A stretch of DNA of 44,824 nucleotides, from contig JASJCB010000036.1 of the NCBI GenBank assembly GCA_030066195.1, positions 1 through 44,824 of the forward strand, written 5' to 3'. The notes under the pieces are model-generated. The model had not been told where the DNA came from, made no database searches, and saw only the letters and a program-made list of their open reading frames with translations. Positions 1 to 8,443 of this stretch are shown piece after piece; within the stretch, counting starts at the first letter, position 1; each line of letters opens with the position of its first letter. The position numbers and the translations under genes are program-made. This DNA is from Acidobacteriota bacterium. Its GTDB lineage: Bacteria > Acidobacteriota > Holophagae > Acanthopleuribacterales > Acanthopleuribacteraceae.

Positions 1-60
1 AGATTATTGGGTCATTGTTCCGGCTTCAGGTCTTTATACGTGGGGGCTTGTTCACGCTAC
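1..60. repeat. Direct repeat, left copy, with hairpin
   Basis: This segment recurs at 339-398 with about 54 of 60 bases identical. It contains one arm of a perfect 15-bp inverted repeat (46-60 GCTTGTTCACGCTAC, 72-86 its complement, 11-base loop), which could fold as a hairpin in either transcript. The repeat may continue beyond the left edge of the window. No coding sense is apparent in 1-406. Confidence 0.75.
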
Positions 61-140
61 TTTTCGGCAGTGTAGCGTGAACAAGCGCACCCGTAACACG
101 TTATACCGTCGGGACATTCATAGTTGAAGTATCGATACCG

Positions 141-328
141 TGCTTACCGGCATGGGGTGTGTTTGTTCGCGTCGGAGGGACATAAATCCCACGCCATGTA
201 TTAAAAGTTTTCCGAAGGCAGGCCCCTTCGCGACTTGTCCGCTTGCTCCAGCCTTCGGTACCGGGTCTTTCCTGTTCTTGGATATTTGTCTGTCCTGCGC
301 GAATAAACCCCCACCATGCCGGTAAGCA
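141..328. repeat. Long imperfect inverted repeat downstream of rnfA
   Basis: TGCTTACCGGCATGG at 141-155 is exactly complementary to 314-328, and imperfect pairing continues inward to about 171 and 298. Further complementary pieces lie inside, such as CCGAAGGC near 212 and GCCTTCGG near 253. The whole element could fold into a roughly 190-base stem-loop. It sits between the two direct-repeat copies and downstream of the rnf operon. It may be a remnant of a non-autonomous mobile element or a structured 3' region. Open frames across it show no protein family. Confidence 0.6.
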
Positions 329-338
329 CATTTTATTC

Positions 339-398
339 AGATTATCGGGTCAGTGTTCCGGCTTCAGGGCTTTTAACGTGGGGGCTTTTTCACGCTAC
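339..398. repeat. Direct repeat, right copy, ends just after rnfA
   Basis: This is the second copy of the 60-base repeat at 1-60, about 90% identical, and it ends 8 bases from the rnfA stop codon. It lacks the complementary arm that gives the left copy its perfect hairpin. The pair of copies brackets the long inverted repeat at 141-328, giving a composite layout of direct repeat, inverted repeat, direct repeat. Confidence 0.75.
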
Positions 399-406
399 TT
401 CAATGC

Positions 407-985
407 TTATGTCGTTGCAAACAGGCCCGCGAAACCCATGAAGGCCAGGGACAGGATGCCCGCTATGAAGAAATTCATCGCCGTACCTTTCACCAGGTCG
501 GGGACCGAGGCCAGTTCGTTTTCTCGGCGGATACCCGCCATGATCACCAGGGCCAGGGTCAGGCCGCCGCCCGCGCCCAGTGCGAAGACCAGGCCTTCCA
601 AAAAGCCGTAGTCCCGGTTGGTTTGGAAAATGGCCAATCCCAGGATCGCGCAGTTGGTGGTGATGAGCGGTAGGAAGATGCCCAGCGCCTTGAACAGCAC
701 CGGCGACAGTTTTTTGATCAACATTTCCGTCAGTTGCACCGTGCCCGCGATGACGAAGATGAAACAGATCAGCCTCAGGTAGGGCGCGTGGGGTAGAACC
801 CAGGTGTTCAGCGCCCAGGCGCAAATCGAGGTGATCGTCATGACGAAGATATTGGCGGCGCCCATGCGCAGGGCCGTGTCCAGTCGCCCGCTGACGCCGA
901 AGAAGGGGCAGAGTCCCAGGAAGTAGGACAGGGTGAAGTTGTTGATCAACAAGGCGCTGAAGAAGATATAAGCCAGGTTTTCCAT
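407..985 (-). CDS. rnfA: Rnf complex subunit RnfA
   Basis: This 192-aa membrane protein belongs to the RnfA/NqrE family, an inner-membrane subunit of the ferredoxin:NAD+ oxidoreductase that couples electron transfer to ion pumping. It is hydrophobic throughout, with about six predicted membrane segments. It carries the family signatures NNFTLSYFLGLCPFFGVS near residue 15 and LPLITTNCAILGLA near residue 104; the Cys residues in these two motifs are the ones known in the family to hold an Fe-S cluster within the membrane. Length matches the family norm of about 193. It starts one base after the rnfE stop and is the last gene of the operon. The call is secure. Confidence 0.96.
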   Translation of the reverse strand: MENLAYIFFSALLINNFTLSYFLGLCPFFGVSGRLDTALRMGAANIFVMTITSICAWALNTWVLPHAPYLRLICFIFVIAGTVQLTEMLIKKLSPVLFKALGIFLPLITTNCAILGLAIFQTNRDYGFLEGLVFALGAGGGLTLALVIMAGIRRENELASVPDLVKGTAMNFFIAGILSLAFMGFAGLFATT

Positions 986-986
986 A

Positions 987-1643
987 TTACACCGCCATGG
1001 ATTGCGGCGGTTGCGGGGTTTCGGGTACTTGGGGTTTGCGCCGTTTCTCGATCCAGGCGAAGAGGAACAGCAGGCCGCCCAGGGTGAAGAAACCGCCCGG
1101 CGGCATGATCATGATCACCCAGGGTTCGAAGCGATCGCCGAACAGGTTGATGCCCAGCAGGCTGCCGCTGCCCAGGATCTCGCGGAGGCCGCCGATCATC
1201 GCCAGGGCCAGCGTGAAGCCCAGCGCCATGCCCGAGGCATCGGCCAGGGAGGGAAGTATCCTGTTTTTGCTCGAAAAAGCCTCCTGGCGACCCAGGATCA
1301 GGCAGTTCACCACGATCAGCGCAATGAAGGCGCCCAAGTCCTTGTGGGTGGCCGGAAAAAGCGCCTTCAGGGCCAGGTCCACGATGGTCACGAAGCCGGC
1401 GATCACCAGGATGAACATGGAGATGCGTACCGGTTTTGGGATCAGTTTGCGTAAGGCGGAGATCAGCAGGCTGCTGCCGATGAGCACGAAGCAGGTGCAC
1501 AGGCCCATGGCCAGGCCGTTGATCAGCGAGTTGGTAACGGCCAGGGCGGGGCAGAGGCCCAGTACCGCGATGAAGACCGGGTTTTCCCGCCACAGTCCTT
1601 TGATGAACTCTTGACCGATGGGTTTGGGTGCTTCATCACTCAT
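987..1643 (-). CDS. rnfE: Rnf complex subunit RnfE
   Basis: This 218-aa integral membrane protein belongs to the RnfE/NqrD family and is the partner of RnfA in the ion-translocating core. Near the N-terminus it shows QEFIKGLWRENPVFIAVLGL and LCPALAVT, and in the middle IVVNCLILGRQEAF, all family signatures; the two Cys motifs mirror those of RnfA. About six hydrophobic segments are visible. The ATG at 1643 overlaps the end of rnfG by eight bases, so translation is probably coupled. Length is normal. Confidence 0.96.
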   Translation of the reverse strand: MSDEAPKPIGQEFIKGLWRENPVFIAVLGLCPALAVTNSLINGLAMGLCTCFVLIGSSLLISALRKLIPKPVRISMFILVIAGFVTIVDLALKALFPATHKDLGAFIALIVVNCLILGRQEAFSSKNRILPSLADASGMALGFTLALAMIGGLREILGSGSLLGINLFGDRFEPWVIMIMPPGGFFTLGGLLFLFAWIEKRRKPQVPETPQPPQSMAV

Positions 1644-2193
1644 TTACGTTCCCCGTGTCGTTCAGTTCGGCCAGTCTTTCATTGATGATGCGTACGACCG
1701 CCTTCGAGGAAATGGTGGCGCCGCTGATGCTGTCGACCTGGTTATCCGCCCGGCGTTCGGCTTTGCATTCGATGATCGGGTCTACCAGCAGATCTTTGAA
1801 GCTTGCCGTGAAGGCCGGGTCGGTTTCTATTTTGTCGCCCAGGCCCGGTGTTTCCAGGCTGGACAAGATCTCCAGACCTACCACCCTGCGCGTCTCGGGG
1901 TTGTAGCCGAACAATATCTCCATGGGACCGCCGTAGCCCGAACCGCTTGCAGCCAGGGCCAGTCCGGTAGATTCGCCCGATGCGTTCAGACCCCGGTAGA
2001 TGCCTTCTTCCACGGTTTCGTAGTCGGTGGTGTCGGGCAGTACCCGGAAGATGGCCTTGCGCGTGGCTTCGGCCTGGTTGGCGGCGATGCGCGGCGCGGT
2101 CAGCGTGTAAACTCCGGACAGGCAGAAGCCCGCCACCAACGCGGTGATGGTGACCGATAAAACGAGTTGGGATTGGGTGATTTGCCTTTTCAT
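1636..2193 (-). CDS. rnfG: Rnf complex flavoprotein subunit RnfG
   Basis: This 185-aa subunit is the RnfG/NqrC-type flavoprotein. It has one N-terminal membrane anchor (about residues 9-31) and a periplasmic FMN-binding domain. Near the C-terminus it carries DSISGATISSKAVV, the S-G-A-T motif whose Thr covalently binds FMN through a phosphoester bond in known RnfG proteins. The segment ASGSGYGGPMEILFGYN is typical of the FMN-binding fold. It starts three bases after the rnfD stop and overlaps rnfE. Length is slightly short but within the family range. Confidence 0.95.
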   Translation of the reverse strand: MKRQITQSQLVLSVTITALVAGFCLSGVYTLTAPRIAANQAEATRKAIFRVLPDTTDYETVEEGIYRGLNASGESTGLALAASGSGYGGPMEILFGYNPETRRVVGLEILSSLETPGLGDKIETDPAFTASFKDLLVDPIIECKAERRADNQVDSISGATISSKAVVRIINERLAELNDTGNVNE

Positions 2194-2196
2194 GAC

Positions 2197-3192
2197 TCAA
2201 CCTCCGAAGGGGCGCGGCTGGGTGTGGCGGTTGATGAGCGGCGTGAGCGCATTCATAAAGAGGATGGTGAACATCACGCATTCCGGCAACCCGCCGTAGA
2301 TGCGGATCACCACGATCAGGAAACCCAGGCCCAGGCCGAAGATCCACTGACCTTTCGGCGTAATGGGCGTGGTAACCGGGTCCGTCACCATGAAGACCGC
2401 GCCGAAGAGCAGGCCGCCGGACAGCAGCATGAACCCCGGTTCCGGCGTGCCGAAGATCCAGGACAAGAGGAACGAGCAGGCGACCACGGAGAGCAGGGTG
2501 GCCAGCGGGGCGCGCCAGTCGAAGACCTTGCGAAAGGCCAGGACCAGTCCGCAAATGACCAGCAGGCCGGCGCTGGTTTCGCCCAGGGAACCGCCGATGT
2601 TTCCGATCAGGAGGTGATCCAGAGCGGTCAGTTGCTCGTCGAACTTGATCATGCCCAACGGGGTTGCCGAGGAGAAGCTGTCCACGGTTACGTCGGCCTT
2701 GAACAGCGGCGGAGCCAGGGTGGTGGGATACAGGGAGAAGAAGCTCTTGCCGGGCGCAACCCAGGTGGTCATGGCTTCCGGGAAGGCCGCTTGCAGGAAG
2801 GCGCGGCCCAGCAGCGCGGGATTGAACAGGTTGGAGCCCAGGCCGCCCCAAATGACCTTTCCCAGGGCAATGGCGATGAAACCGCCGAGCGCCGCCATCC
2901 ACAGCGGGATCGCGGGCGGCAGGGTGAGACCAAGCAGCAGGCCGGTTAAAAGCGCGCTGCCGTCGGGCAGCGTATTCGGCGTTTGTTTATCCCTCAGCAG
3001 CCACTCCGTCCCCATGGCGCCGAGACAGGCGGCGCCTACGACCAGCAATGCCGTGATGCCGAAGAACCAGAGCGCCGCGATCAGCACCGGGATCAGGGCG
3101 TAGATGACCTGGCGCATCAGGTTGCCGGTGGTGCTGCCCTCGGTCACGAACGGCGAGGTGGAGATGTGGAGCTGGGGAGGGTTTCTGTTCAT
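2197..3192 (-). CDS. rnfD: Rnf complex membrane flavoprotein RnfD
   Basis: This 331-aa membrane subunit belongs to the RnfD/NqrB family. The N-terminus MNRNPPQLHISTSPF is typical, and the start at 3192 forms an ATGA overlap with the rnfC stop; longer in-frame starts inside rnfC are rejected for that reason. Several hydrophobic helices are visible. GGLLFGAVFMVTDPVTTPIT near residue 265 resembles the conserved FMATDPVT region next to the covalent FMN site. LGLGFLIVVIRIYGGLPECVMFTILFMN follows, also a family signature (quoted here only by its key residues YGG and PEC). The call is secure. Confidence 0.95.
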   Translation of the reverse strand: MNRNPPQLHISTSPFVTEGSTTGNLMRQVIYALIPVLIAALWFFGITALLVVGAACLGAMGTEWLLRDKQTPNTLPDGSALLTGLLLGLTLPPAIPLWMAALGGFIAIALGKVIWGGLGSNLFNPALLGRAFLQAAFPEAMTTWVAPGKSFFSLYPTTLAPPLFKADVTVDSFSSATPLGMIKFDEQLTALDHLLIGNIGGSLGETSAGLLVICGLVLAFRKVFDWRAPLATLLSVVACSFLLSWIFGTPEPGFMLLSGGLLFGAVFMVTDPVTTPITPKGQWIFGLGLGFLIVVIRIYGGLPECVMFTILFMNALTPLINRHTQPRPFGG

Positions 3193-4505
3193 GCCGGCCT
3201 CTTCTTCTGTTCCTCGCGAATCATGGCCTTGCCCAGTCGCATCAATTGGACCAGCGGGATGTGGGACGGGCAGACATACGAGCAGGCGCCGCATTCGAAG
3301 CAATTCGTCTGATGGGCCCCGGTCAATTCCTCAACCCAACCGGCCCGCACCATTTGGGCCAGGCGCGAGGGATTGAGAAACATGGGACAGGCCTCCAGGC
3401 AACGGCCGCAGCGGATGCAGGGCAGTTCGGCGCAACGGGCGACGGTGCATTCGTCCAGCGCCAGCAGGCCGGAGGTGCCCTTGATGACCGGCGCGTCCAG
3501 GTCTTTCTGGGCCTGACCCATCATGGGCCCGCCCAGCACCAGTTGTTGCATGCTTCCATAGTCCGTATCGCAGTAATCCAGCACCTCGCGAATGGGGGTA
3601 CCTACCGGAACGATCAGGTTGCGCGGCTTGCCGACAGCCGGGCCGGTGACCGTGACGATGCGTTCCACCAGCGGGATACCGTTTTTGACCAGTTGCGCCA
3701 TGGCGGCCGTGCTGCCCACGTTGTAGCTGACCACCTCGATATCGATCGGCAGTTTGCCGACGGGCACCTCGCGCTTCAGAACCGCGTCGATCAGCATCTT
3801 TTCGGCGCCCTGTGGATATTTGACCTTGAGGGGTACGATGTGGATATCTTCCATGTATAGGGTGAGGTCGATCATCATATCGACGGCGTCGCCCTTGTTC
3901 TCCTCGATGCCAATGTAGCCCTGTTCGGCGCCCAGTTGGTTCATGATCAGACGCAAGCCGTCGACAACGTCTTCGGCCTGTTCCAGCATGAGCCGGTGGT
4001 CGCAGGTCAGGTAGGGTTCGCATTCGCAACCGTTGATGATCACGAACTCCGCGTGTTTCCCTTCCGGCAGGGTCAGCTTGACGTGGCTGGGGAAGGCGGC
4101 GCCGCCCAGACCCACGATACCCGCATTTTGCACGGCTTGCACCAGGTCGGTGGTGTTGGGCGGAACGGCGCGAATGTGTTGGTCGTCGTAGGGATCGGTC
4201 TCGATGACCACGGTTTCGACCATGTCGCCCGTGGGATGCGGTCGCCGCTCCACGGCGGTCACCTCGCCGGTTACGGGCGCGTGCTGAGCCGTGGAGATAA
4301 AGCCGTTCGGCGCGGCGATCATCTGGCCGCGCACCACCAGTTGACCGGGTTGGACCAGGCAGAGGCTCGGGGCGCCGATGTGCTGGGAAAGAGGAATCGT
4401 GTAGGTGTCCACGAAGGGCATGCGCTCAACGGCGATGCCGTTGGTGGCGGTTTTGTGCTCCCGCGGATGCACACCGTGACGGAATCCGGCGACTGCCTGC
4501 ATCAT
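3189..4505 (-). CDS. rnfC: Rnf complex NADH-binding Fe-S subunit RnfC
   Basis: This 438-aa peripheral subunit belongs to the RnfC family, which carries the NAD(H)/FMN site and two [4Fe-4S] clusters. The N-terminal third has GVHPREHK and PLSQHIGAP, typical of the family. The Rossmann-like SLBB region includes GIVGLGGAAFPSHVKL and NGCECEPYLTCDHRLM. Two ferredoxin motifs lie near residues 365-410: CIRCGRCLEACP and CFECGACSYVCP. The gene starts at the stop of the PFOR-like protein (4-base overlap) and overlaps rnfD by ATGA, so coupling across the operon is likely. Length is typical of shorter RnfC forms. Confidence 0.96.
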   Translation of the reverse strand: MMQAVAGFRHGVHPREHKTATNGIAVERMPFVDTYTIPLSQHIGAPSLCLVQPGQLVVRGQMIAAPNGFISTAQHAPVTGEVTAVERRPHPTGDMVETVVIETDPYDDQHIRAVPPNTTDLVQAVQNAGIVGLGGAAFPSHVKLTLPEGKHAEFVIINGCECEPYLTCDHRLMLEQAEDVVDGLRLIMNQLGAEQGYIGIEENKGDAVDMMIDLTLYMEDIHIVPLKVKYPQGAEKMLIDAVLKREVPVGKLPIDIEVVSYNVGSTAAMAQLVKNGIPLVERIVTVTGPAVGKPRNLIVPVGTPIREVLDYCDTDYGSMQQLVLGGPMMGQAQKDLDAPVIKGTSGLLALDECTVARCAELPCIRCGRCLEACPMFLNPSRLAQMVRAGWVEELTGAHQTNCFECGACSYVCPSHIPLVQLMRLGKAMIREEQKKRPA

Positions 4506-7500
4506 AAAGGTTTCTCCTCACTTTGTTTGACCAGGGTGAAGAGGCGTTCGGAGAGTTGGACCGACAATTCCTCGCGGCGCCGGCGTTCGGCATCCATCTG
4601 TTCCTTTTGGAATCGGCCTTCCAGGTCGTCAAGGCGTTTTTGGTAGTCGGCTTCGAATTCACGGGTCAGGGCTTGACGGATGCTGTCGGAAAACGGCGAT
4701 TGCTTCCCGGCCAGTTCCAACAGCAGGCGGCGTCTTTTGTCCCGTGCTTCCGCCCCACGGCCCAAGACTATTTCGTCCGTGTCTTTGAAACGGGAAAGCA
4801 GTTTGGTCCACTCGGATAACGGATCCTCGGGCGCCTCGTCCACATGCAGGCAGGGGCCGAAGTGTTCGTCGGCTTGAGGATCGTAGCGGAAGAGCGGCTG
4901 TACGCCTACTCGGGTTGCGGCGCGCACCACATCCAACAAGTGCTCGGTTGCGAATCCGTCCGTTTGGGCATGGGGTATGTAGAGGTGAACCACCGCGGGT
5001 CCCTCGGCGGTCAGCGCCTTTTCCAGGGCCGAAGCCAGGTGCGCCGGTGCGGCCATGGATGAGGCGAAGACAGGGGTGTCGGGGTAGGCAAGTGCTAGGC
5101 TCAGGGCGTCATGTTCATCGGCGGGGTCCGCCTTGCCGTCCAGTACCAGCACGGTGAGGGGGAAGTCGGCTGACAGCACGGTTTCCAGTCGACCGGCTCT
5201 CAGCGCGGATTCGTCCACGACCAGGATGACACGGGGGCAGCGGGCGCGTTCTGCCCGGGTGAGATCGTCCCATGCAAGCCTTGCGGGTACCTTGTGCTCG
5301 GCCAGGGTGATGCCCCTGCGCAAGGCGGTTTCGGCCAGGCGGACGCGGCGCATCTCGGCGGCGTGTTTTTGGAGGATACCCTCGGCCAGGCCCAAGGCTT
5401 TGGCCGTACCGTTGCCGGAGTGATCGGAGATCACCGGCACGTTGAAGGCGTTGAAAGGATAGTGGGACAGGTCGCGTGTTTGTTTGGCCGCCAGCACCAG
5501 GCCGTAGCGAGATCTGCCGTTGCCGGAGTGCCCGGTGGTAATCAGTTCGTGACGTTCGCCCAGTTCCCGGCCAAGTGAGGCCAGGCGCCCGGCGCTTTCC
5601 ACATCCAGGCCGGCCACGGCGCCCATGGCGTTTAATTTAGCGCTGATGGTTTCCATGGAAGCGCGACCCGGCGGCAGTTCTCCCAGCAGTGTTTCCAGGG
5701 CTTGCGGGTCGTTGCCGGAGAGGGTTTCGGTAACCTTGTCCAGCAGTTTTTGTCTGAGCTTGCCGGCCAGGTCATTCAGGTCTTGGGCGTAGGCGATCAT
5801 GTGTCGTTGACCGACGAATTCCGCCATGCCGCAGGTCAGGCGCAAAGCCAAACCGGCCGCCGATCCCGGTTCTGCCGTGCCGCCCGGTAACGCCTGCGCG
5901 CAGTAACGGGAGAGAAAGGCAACAGCCAGAGGGTTCAACCGATCGGCTTTGTTCAGTTTCGCCAGGGTTTGTCCGGGTGTATCCGGTAGTTTTTCGAAAT
6001 GGTGTTGCCGTTCCATGTCGCTTGAAATGCGACTCAAGTCCCGTTCTTCTCTGGTCAAAGCGTCCGGTTCACAGACTCGGGTACATATACCGCAGCCCTG
6101 GCAGCGCGCAGTATTCACCGATAGAAAAAGCAGGCTGCCGTCACCCTTGTGGTTCCGGTGGAGTTGATGGAACAAGGTATCGGTGGCGGCCGCGGCCAGG
6201 GAGATTAAATGATCCCTCGCTGCCGACCAGGTCCAATCCAGCTCCTCCCCACCGTCCGGCTCGATGCGGCTGATCACGTGTCGATAAGCCTCGTCCAGCA
6301 GATCTTGCCGTACGATACCGACCTGATGTTCAGCCAGAAGTGCCTCCCATTTGGGGGCTATACGTCCGGCCAGGCGTTTGAGCCGGTCCGCCGTTGCTTG
6401 CGGGAACTGATCGCGCACGGCGTCGACGGACGCTTCAATCAATACCTTAGCGGGGAGAGCGGCGGTATGAATCGCGGAATCGGGACAAGAGATCCAACAG
6501 GCGCCGCAGCCGGTGCATTTGGAGGGATCGAAACGGATATCATAATCGCGGGTGCGCGCCCGATTGGTAATGGCGGCACTGCCCGCGGGCACCCGGCCGA
6601 GGGCGGAAAGCGGTTCCAAGGTGGGTAGGGATCGTCCCGCCAGGGTGGGTTGCAAGATCTCGCCCCAGAAGCGGGGCAGGTTGTCGTAGGTTCGTTCGGC
6701 CAGGGGCAGCTTGCGTTGATGGGGCAGCGGCTCGCCGCCGATGGGGACCGGGTGACGCACCTTGTCGGGGGAGACCAGGAGGGGCAGGTCGTCGAACTTG
6801 CCCGTCACCGCGCTTACGGCAATTTTTGGGAAATCCTCGACGGGTCCTGAATACAGCCGGCAGGTATGGGCGCCCTCGCGCAGGGAAGCCAGCCATGCGG
6901 GCGGTAAAACGGCGGGGAAATCAGCGGGATCATAGCTGGTTGCGAAGATCAGGTTGCCGCCGGGTTTGACGCGCTTGAAGGGATTGAGGGGAATGTCGGT
7001 GCTGCCGACCAATGCGCATGCTACCGGCGCGCCCGCCGTGGGATTGGGGCAGGGGAGGGGAGAGGCGGTAAGCACCAGCGCCAGGCTGCCTGAACCGGCC
7101 GGACGAAGCGTGCTTGTGAGATGCGAGCCGGCTTCCTCGGCCAGCAGTCGTGCGGTTTCGTCGATGCGTTCGTCGGTCAGTTGGGTTCGGGTTGCGAACA
7201 CGGCCAGGCGGACTGCTTGCGACGGGACCGCGTCCAGCGGTTCCATCTCCGGTAGGGTCACCTGACCCAGGTCGGGGTATTCACGAATAAGCGCCTGATG
7301 GGCGGCCTCCCGTTTGGGAAAGTGGGGTGAATCCGGCACCCAGGGCGGGATACCGGGAAATACCCGTGCCCTGGCTCCAACCGTTGTATTCTTGAAGACG
7401 GCGGCCATGTCTTGCAGGCGCAGATTGCGGGCGGGGTCCCAAATGGCCGAGATGGGTACGCAGTCGGGAGGCATGCACGGCAGGACCTCACGCCGTAACG

Positions 7501-8443
7501 GACCGGGACCGGTACTCACGCCCAGCCGCTCCAGCACGGTGACGGCTTTTGCCATGCTGAGCAGCGCCCTGAGGCGTTGCGTAGGAAAGGGACGTAACCA
7601 TGTGATCTTCACCACGCCCACATTCCAGCCGTGGCGTTTGCGTAGAATGACCGCGGCGTTTTCGGCGGCATCGGCGGCGGCGCCCTGGGCGACCACGATG
7701 AAGCGGTGTCCGCTGCCCGGCCCGGCCAGGATGGGTTCCAGCGACGCGCCGCCGCTCATGGCGGACTCGGCCAGGGCTTCCATCAAAGTGCTTTCCATGG
7801 CGTCGGCAAAGAACAGGCGGAAACCGGCGCTTGCGACGGCCAGGTCGCCGGATTCTCGTGACCAGCCGGTGGCCGTGGGACGGTCGGGGTCGAACCAGGC
7901 GGGAACCCGGGCGCGGTTTTTACCGAACAAGAGTTCTTGCGCCGGCGTGGCGGACTCCTCGGGATGATCGTGGAGGAAGTTACGGCAGAACGCGGCATCG
8001 GGTAGGGTTGTGGTTGTCGGGGCGAAAGCGGTTTCCGGGCCGTCATGAGCCAGGATACAGGGCAACAGGCCGCGCTCGGCAACCTGGTGAGCCAAAAGGG
8101 TCAGGTTGGCGGCATCGGTAGGATTGCGCGAGAGGGCGGAGAAGGCGCCGGAGTCGGCCAGACGGTGATAAAGCGCGTGATCGGTGCCGCCCGCGTGATC
8201 CGGGTAGGGGCCTACGACCAGATGGATGACCATGGGGATGTTGCGGGCAACCAGGTCCAGCACCTGTTCGGTGACCAAACCGGCCTGGCGACCTTGCAGC
8301 CAGACGGCGACGCGGGCGCCGGTCGAAGCAAGACCGCCGGCGCGGGCCAGGGTATGAATCGGGTCTTGGGTGCCGTCCAGCAGTTGGATGCCGGCGAGAC
8401 GGGCGGTAGCAAATACGGCAGCGCGGCCGGTGAGAATGTTCAT
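4502..8443 (-). CDS. Giant PFOR-like Fe-S protein within the rnf operon
   Basis: This 1313-aa protein keeps the domain order of pyruvate:ferredoxin oxidoreductase. Residues 1-160 resemble domain I, and about 250-340 resemble domain II (VGVVKITWLRPFPTQRL). About 420-560 resemble the gamma domain, followed by NLPRFWGEI. Two ferredoxin motifs follow (CTGCGACWISCP near 643, CQGCGICTRVCE near 779), then a domain VI-like tail (GPAVVHLYIPHAQTDGF, QPLFRYDP). The usual TPP-binding GDG...N motif is not recognisable; only GHSGNG near 966 lies in that area. A charged coiled coil fills roughly the last 60 residues, which PFOR lacks. The start at 8443 makes an ATGA overlap with rnfB; longer upstream starts are rejected. 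I infer an electron-transfer subunit tied to Rnf rather than an active PFOR. Confidence 0.8.
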   Translation of the reverse strand: MNILTGRAAVFATARLAGIQLLDGTQDPIHTLARAGGLASTGARVAVWLQGRQAGLVTEQVLDLVARNIPMVIHLVVGPYPDHAGGTDHALYHRLADSGAFSALSRNPTDAANLTLLAHQVAERGLLPCILAHDGPETAFAPTTTTLPDAAFCRNFLHDHPEESATPAQELLFGKNRARVPAWFDPDRPTATGWSRESGDLAVASAGFRLFFADAMESTLMEALAESAMSGGASLEPILAGPGSGHRFIVVAQGAAADAAENAAVILRKRHGWNVGVVKITWLRPFPTQRLRALLSMAKAVTVLERLGVSTGPGPLRREVLPCMPPDCVPISAIWDPARNLRLQDMAAVFKNTTVGARARVFPGIPPWVPDSPHFPKREAAHQALIREYPDLGQVTLPEMEPLDAVPSQAVRLAVFATRTQLTDERIDETARLLAEEAGSHLTSTLRPAGSGSLALVLTASPLPCPNPTAGAPVACALVGSTDIPLNPFKRVKPGGNLIFATSYDPADFPAVLPPAWLASLREGAHTCRLYSGPVEDFPKIAVSAVTGKFDDLPLLVSPDKVRHPVPIGGEPLPHQRKLPLAERTYDNLPRFWGEILQPTLAGRSLPTLEPLSALGRVPAGSAAITNRARTRDYDIRFDPSKCTGCGACWISCPDSAIHTAALPAKVLIEASVDAVRDQFPQATADRLKRLAGRIAPKWEALLAEHQVGIVRQDLLDEAYRHVISRIEPDGGEELDWTWSAARDHLISLAAAATDTLFHQLHRNHKGDGSLLFLSVNTARCQGCGICTRVCEPDALTREERDLSRISSDMERQHHFEKLPDTPGQTLAKLNKADRLNPLAVAFLSRYCAQALPGGTAEPGSAAGLALRLTCGMAEFVGQRHMIAYAQDLNDLAGKLRQKLLDKVTETLSGNDPQALETLLGELPPGRASMETISAKLNAMGAVAGLDVESAGRLASLGRELGERHELITTGHSGNGRSRYGLVLAAKQTRDLSHYPFNAFNVPVISDHSGNGTAKALGLAEGILQKHAAEMRRVRLAETALRRGITLAEHKVPARLAWDDLTRAERARCPRVILVVDESALRAGRLETVLSADFPLTVLVLDGKADPADEHDALSLALAYPDTPVFASSMAAPAHLASALEKALTAEGPAVVHLYIPHAQTDGFATEHLLDVVRAATRVGVQPLFRYDPQADEHFGPCLHVDEAPEDPLSEWTKLLSRFKDTDEIVLGRGAEARDKRRRLLLELAGKQSPFSDSIRQALTREFEADYQKRLDDLEGRFQKEQMDAERRRREELSVQLSERLFTLVKQSEEKPL

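Noticed and set aside
101..331. Minus-strand 76-aa protein in the left intergenic region
   Set aside because: It covers the inverted repeat; no ribosome binding site or family match.
4502..8443. Functional pyruvate:ferredoxin oxidoreductase (nifJ)
   Set aside because: Domain order fits, but the TPP motif is not recognisable and the gene is embedded in the rnf operon; I called it PFOR-like only.
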